NCBI GenBank assembly: GCA_003614735.1
Contig: KZ992474.1
Coordinates: forward strand, 1 to 47,830
Reading direction: 5' to 3'
Length of the DNA stretch: 47,830 nt
From: Thamnocephalis sphaerospora
Lineage: Eukaryota > Zoopagomycota > Zoopagomycetes > Zoopagales > Sigmoideomycetaceae
The position numbers were made by a program, and so were the translations under genes. The number at the start of each line of letters is the position of its first letter. Position 1 is the first letter of the stretch. Below are positions 45,468-47,830 of the stretch, one piece after another. The notes beneath the pieces were generated by a model. It did not search any database and had not been told where the DNA came from. It worked only from the letters and a program-made list of their open reading frames with translations.

Positions 45468-47830
45468 CTAGATGCTTCGTGTCTGCACGTACTTTTTGCC
45501 AATGGACCACATGTAGTCCCAGGGCTCGACGCGACGCTGAACACTCTGCTTGCAGGCAAGAGCATAATAATAACCACGACGGGCAAGGAGATCAAAGTGG
45601 TTGCCACGCTCCACAACGCGGCCCTGATGCATAACGACTAGATAAGTTGGACGCTTGTCAGCAAAGTGGCAGGGTGCGACGGTGCGCAGATGCGCCTACC
45701 TATGGTCGCGGCATGTTGCGTGACGGATATGCGTCCTGAAGCAATGAGTGTTGTGCGCTTTTCAAAGCCGCGTGCTAGTAGTGCAGAGCATCGTTAGCGG
45801 CGCCGCAGACGTCGGCAGACAGCGTCACGCACCACGGGTGGATTTCTTTAGTGCCTCGAGAAACTTGGTCTCGCTGTCTGGATCGAGATTCCGCGTCGGA
45901 TCATCCAGCAAAAGCACTTTGGGTCGTCGGACGAGTGCGCGAGCAAGCACAAGTAGCTGGCGGCGCTGCGCATCGAGCTCGCTGCCCAGCGATGAAAGCA
46001 CCGTGTCGTAGCCCTGCGGCTGACTGCGGCACCAGCTGTCTATGCCGATGGCGGCGGCCGCCTGGACCACGTCGCCGCGCGTGGCATTTGGCGCGCCGTA
46101 TTCCAGACATTCGCCAATTGTATCGCCAAACAGGTCAGCGTCCCACTCCACAAGGGAGATGCCAGCTCGCAGCTTCTCCACGTTCCACTGCGCCACGTCC
46201 TGCTCGTCCACTTCCACCTGCCCCTGGTCGGCATCGTAAAAGCGTGGAATCATGCCGAGAAGCGCTGTTTTGCCGGCGCGTGTTGCGCCCACAATAGCCA
46301 CCAGTCGTCCAGGACGGATTCGCAGGCTCAACTCGCGGAAAATGATAATATTAGGCCGTGTTGGGAATGCAAAGCGGACCTTCCTGAATGTGATCTGCCC
46401 TTTGACAAAGTAGGGATCGTCCTGATCCTCGCTTGGCAGCTGTGGCGCGGGTGCATCCATGACGCGAAATACACTACAGCAACAAACAGTTTGGCAGCCC
46501 ATCAGCACGATCCAACGATTTGAATGCCTGCACACTCTTTCCGCAAGTGCGGCTTGGCACTTACCTAAGTGCTGCATTTGTGGCGTCATCGTATTCACCC
46601 CACAGCTTCATAAGCGTACTGCCGCTGGTGATGGTGAACATGATGGTAAACAGAATCACCAGCATGTTCCGCAGCGTGTATCCGTCGTCGGTCACCACCG
46701 ACATGCCAAAGCCAAAGGACACGGCATAGATCATGATCAGCAAGCCTACAGTCGCCCAAAGGCCAGAGTGATGCATTGTAAGCAGCGGTAATACGCCGTA
46801 ATACAAATGCAAATCTCACCTTGAGACAGGGCAAATCCAGCAGAAGACACCATTGCTGCACGCACGGCTACTTTGTATGGAGCTTCACTCGCAGCTGCAG
46901 ACGTTTTGGATGAGTCTCTGTGCTAGCATGTACATACGCGCACATTGCCTGCCCAGAGGCCACCCGCTTACCTTCAAAATAAGCAAGAAACGACTTTTCA
47001 CGACCGAGCGCCGTCACCATACGAAAGGTTGGGATGCTTTGTATGACAATGCGCACTGCTTTTTCAAATGCCTTGGCTGAGCGCTTACCCAGCCTTTGCA
47101 CAATGTCGTCAGCGTAAATGTTTGGACAATAGCACCCTCCAGCTACGATCTTACCTCATGATGCCACCAACGTGGAGCTCACTAACGGCGGATACAGTGG
47201 GAAAGCAGGCCACGATCAACAGCGCAAACTGCCACCTATTGCAGGGCGCCAAAAAACACATAAGCCGCTGGCAAAACTGTGCCGCACACGCGCCAACATA
47301 CCCTTTGGCCACTGCAATGATCATGCCTGTCGCCACCGTTACCAGGTGCAGAAGCGCCTCGCCCCACATTTCCGTGATAATGGGCGGCACGCGCACAGGA
47401 TCCAGCGCCAGTGTTTTCGTCAACATAGCTACACCAATAAGACTCACAGCGTAAGACGCACATATCTCACTGTCACGCGTGTATCCTACATGGCACCTAC
47501 CAGGCGTATTCTCCGGGCGATCGAAAAACTCCATGCGTTGCCGCAGGATATTTGTCAGCGCCTTGACACGTAGCCGCCCAACAAGACGCTCGCCAGCTCG
47601 ACCAAACAAGGCACCCTGAGCAAAACGGCACAGACATGACACGTTCGCCAGGACAAGCACCATAAGCGCCCAAAAGTTTGCCTTCTCGCGCAAAAGTTCA
47701 GGTCTAAAGCAATTGGCACGTAACTAGTTAGCACTCGCGCACGCGGCTCTTGCTGCTGCTGCTACTTACTGATTAACCATTGTCAGGCTCATGATCAGCT
47801 CGGCTAGGATCCATGCAAAGAAAGGAAGGA
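45468..47830 (-). CDS. ABCB-type full transporter, C-terminal half, with degenerate second ATPase domain (5' end outside window)
   Basis: Eleven exons lie in the window: 47830-47770 (open at the edge), 47703-47501, 47428-47302, 47235-47155, 47093-46972, 46894-46820, 46745-46565, 46473-45833, 45774-45700, 45637-45468. That is ten joined blocks here, plus upstream exons outside. TMD2 carries FFDRPENTPGAMLTKTLALD, then GWQFALLIVACFPTVSA and RMVTALGREKSFLAYFE, as in STE6/MDR exporters. NBD2 follows: IVGATRAGKTALLGMIPRFY, ISLVEWDADLFGDTI, SELDAQRRQLLVLARALVRR, VLLLDDPTRNLD and TTLIASGRISVTQHAATI. Walker A lacks its middle Gly, the Q-loop Gln is Glu, the LSGGQ signature is LDAQR, the catalytic Glu is Asp, and the switch His is Gly. 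NBD2 probably binds but does not hydrolyse ATP. The substrate is unknown; a pheromone or drug exporter is possible. Confidence 0.88.

Overview
The window is nuclear DNA of a fungus. Nearly every gene is split by short introns (about 45-90 bases) with GT or GTG donors, a CTAAC/CTGAC-like branch motif and CAG or TAG acceptors. The gene set is fungal: a glycogen debranching enzyme, a CSC1/DUF221 channel, an SNG1/DUF3533 protein, DML1, a PCL-type cyclin and a sucrose-transporter-like MFS. The GC-rich sequence, high intron density and protein flavour suggest a basidiomycete yeast, perhaps in Ustilaginomycotina. That placement is inference. I joined the exons by hand; each full model closes in frame from ATG to stop.

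Layout. 1-12.5 kb is loosely packed: a homeodomain regulator (+, 3571-5583) and a PCL/Pho80-type cyclin (-, 7665-8891), each with a long leader that is pyrimidine-rich in its sense strand, plus an unresolved gene-like stretch (about 9.98-11.17 kb). From 12.5 to 20 kb there is a cluster of small cell-division genes: SAAL1-like, CKS1, MZT1 (all -) and DML1 (+), then a caprin-like RGG protein (+). MZT1 and DML1 diverge from a 93-base promoter. 19.85-30 kb holds two large minus-strand genes: glycogen debranching enzyme (14 exons, 1557 aa) and a CSC1-like channel (5 exons, 1288 aa).

31-38.5 kb carries three plus-strand genes: an SNG1/DUF3533 membrane protein with an expanded repeat N-terminus, an F-box-like protein, and a MINDY deubiquitinase ending in a CaaX box. 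38.7-43.3 kb is minus strand: a sucrose/GPH-type transporter, a METTL2-type tRNA methyltransferase and a probable small membrane-protein gene. 43.9-45.1 kb has a small secreted protein and mitochondrial L34 (+). The window ends inside an ABCB-type full transporter (-, 5' end missing) whose second ATPase domain has lost most catalytic residues.

Functional themes are cell cycle and spindle (PCL cyclin, CKS1, MZT1, DML1), glycogen and sugar handling, membrane transport and RNA biology. I see no CRISPR array, tRNA, rRNA, transposon or virus. The features most worth a second look are the degenerate ABC domain, two GC-AG introns, two microexons (16 and 19 bases), the identical 168-base repeats in the SNG1-like gene, and two stretches that probably hold unresolved multi-exon genes.
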